IMG/VR virus record: IMGVR_UViG_3300009182_000321
Coordinates: 1-23,566 of that record
Strand: one strand, 5' to 3'
Source: a virus
Length of the DNA stretch: 23,566 nucleotides
The translations under genes were made by a program, and so were the position numbers. The notes beneath the pieces were generated by a model, which searched no databases, had not been told where the DNA came from, and saw only the letters and a list, made by a program, of their open reading frames with translations. Position 1 is the first letter of the stretch. Every line of letters begins with the position of its first letter. This document shows, piece by piece, positions 23,107 to 23,566 of the stretch.

Positions 23107-23566
23107 TATTACTAATCCTTTTGGAGATAAAAAACCGCTGTCGGTTGAACTTTTACCTAATTTTTATAAAACAGATCCTAATAAAAGATTTTTACAAGCA
23201 ACTGTAGATCAGTTAATACAGCCTGGCGTTGTTAAAAAAATTAATGGATTTATAGGAAGACAGGATTCTAAAGCTACGGTCGGTACTGATATTTTTCTCA
23301 ACGCGGCTACTACAGACAGACAAAATTATCAATTAGAACCTGGTATCACTATTAACGACACATTAGGAAATAATTTATTTTTTAAAGATTATATTGATTA
23401 TATAAATCAGTTATCAGTGTTGGGCGCAAACACATCCAATCATGCGAGAATTAACAAAGAAGAATTCTACAGTTGGGATCCGCATATTGATTGGGATAAA
23501 TTTGTTAATTTCCAAAATTATTATTGGTTGCCGTACGGCCCAGAAACTATCAGGGTTTACGGACAG
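23099..23566 (+). CDS. Large virion structural protein after gp6 (partial, first 156 codons)
   Basis: The frame opens at an ATG inside the last codons of gp6 and runs off the window. It contains L-P-N-F-Y-K-T-D-P-N-K-R-F-L-Q-A-T (about 19-35), NGFIGRQDSKA (about 53-63), R-Q-N-Y-Q-L-E-P-G (about 78-86), F-F-K-D-Y-I-D-Y-I-N-Q-L and EFYSWDPHIDWDKFVNFQNY (about 128-147). I recall this sequence pattern at the start of a very large virion protein that follows gp6 in T4-like cyanophages. In T4 the gene after 6 is 7, the largest wedge protein, so a gp7-like role is a positional guess. The end of the gene is outside the window. Confidence 0.85.
   Translation, partial: MADITNPFGDKKPLSVELLPNFYKTDPNKRFLQATVDQLIQPGVVKKINGFIGRQDSKATVGTDIFLNAATTDRQNYQLEPGITINDTLGNNLFFKDYIDYINQLSVLGANTSNHARINKEEFYSWDPHIDWDKFVNFQNYYWLPYGPETIRVYGQ

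Overview
The window is part of the genome of a T4-like myovirus (contractile-tailed phage), most like the divergent marine or freshwater "far-T4" relatives. It carries sequence-recognisable homologues of T4 gp21, gp67/68, gp20, gp26, gp46, gp47, gp55, gp48, gp53, gp5, gp25 and gp6. The DNA is AT-rich. No gene identifies the host; I infer only a bacterium with ordinary sigma-70 promoters, because one near-consensus sigma-70 promoter is present.

Layout. (1) Positions 1-5638, minus strand: head module, read from a large tape-measure-like virion protein (796 aa) into the portal (gp20), a 79-aa small protein, an acidic prohead core protein (gp67/68-like) and the prohead protease (gp21, cut by the window edge). 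(2) Positions 5703-6751, plus strand: gp26-like hub/assembly protein followed by a small reading frame in the -1 phase with no ATG or ribosome-binding site of its own. A U_UUU_UUC slippery heptamer and a nearby stem suggest a programmed -1 frameshift. (3) Positions 6756-13075, minus strand: read from 13075 leftward, the late sigma factor gp55, the Mre11/Rad50-type pair gp47-gp46, a small basic Hc1-like protein, a GIY-YIG nuclease, about 450 bp of hairpin-rich non-coding DNA, and a 504-aa protein with three hydrophobic segments. (4) Positions 13155-23566, plus strand: baseplate module of gp48-like tube cap, gp53 wedge, large hub protein, gp5-like hub/spike without lysozyme, two small unknowns, gp25, gp6 and the start of another large structural gene.

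Expression logic. The gp55-gp47-gp46 operon starts from a TTGACT-17-TATAAT promoter, so it should be read early by host polymerase. Several structural units are preceded by T4-late-type boxes (NATAAATA or near variants), the sites gp55 would recognise. Two late boxes between the tape-measure-like gene and the gp26-like gene face each other so that their predicted start points nearly coincide.

The most interesting items are the putative -1 frameshift joining the gp26-like gene to the small downstream frame, the hairpin-rich intergenic region at 8290-8759, the face-to-face late promoters, and late boxes placed so close to two start codons that the transcripts could be leaderless.
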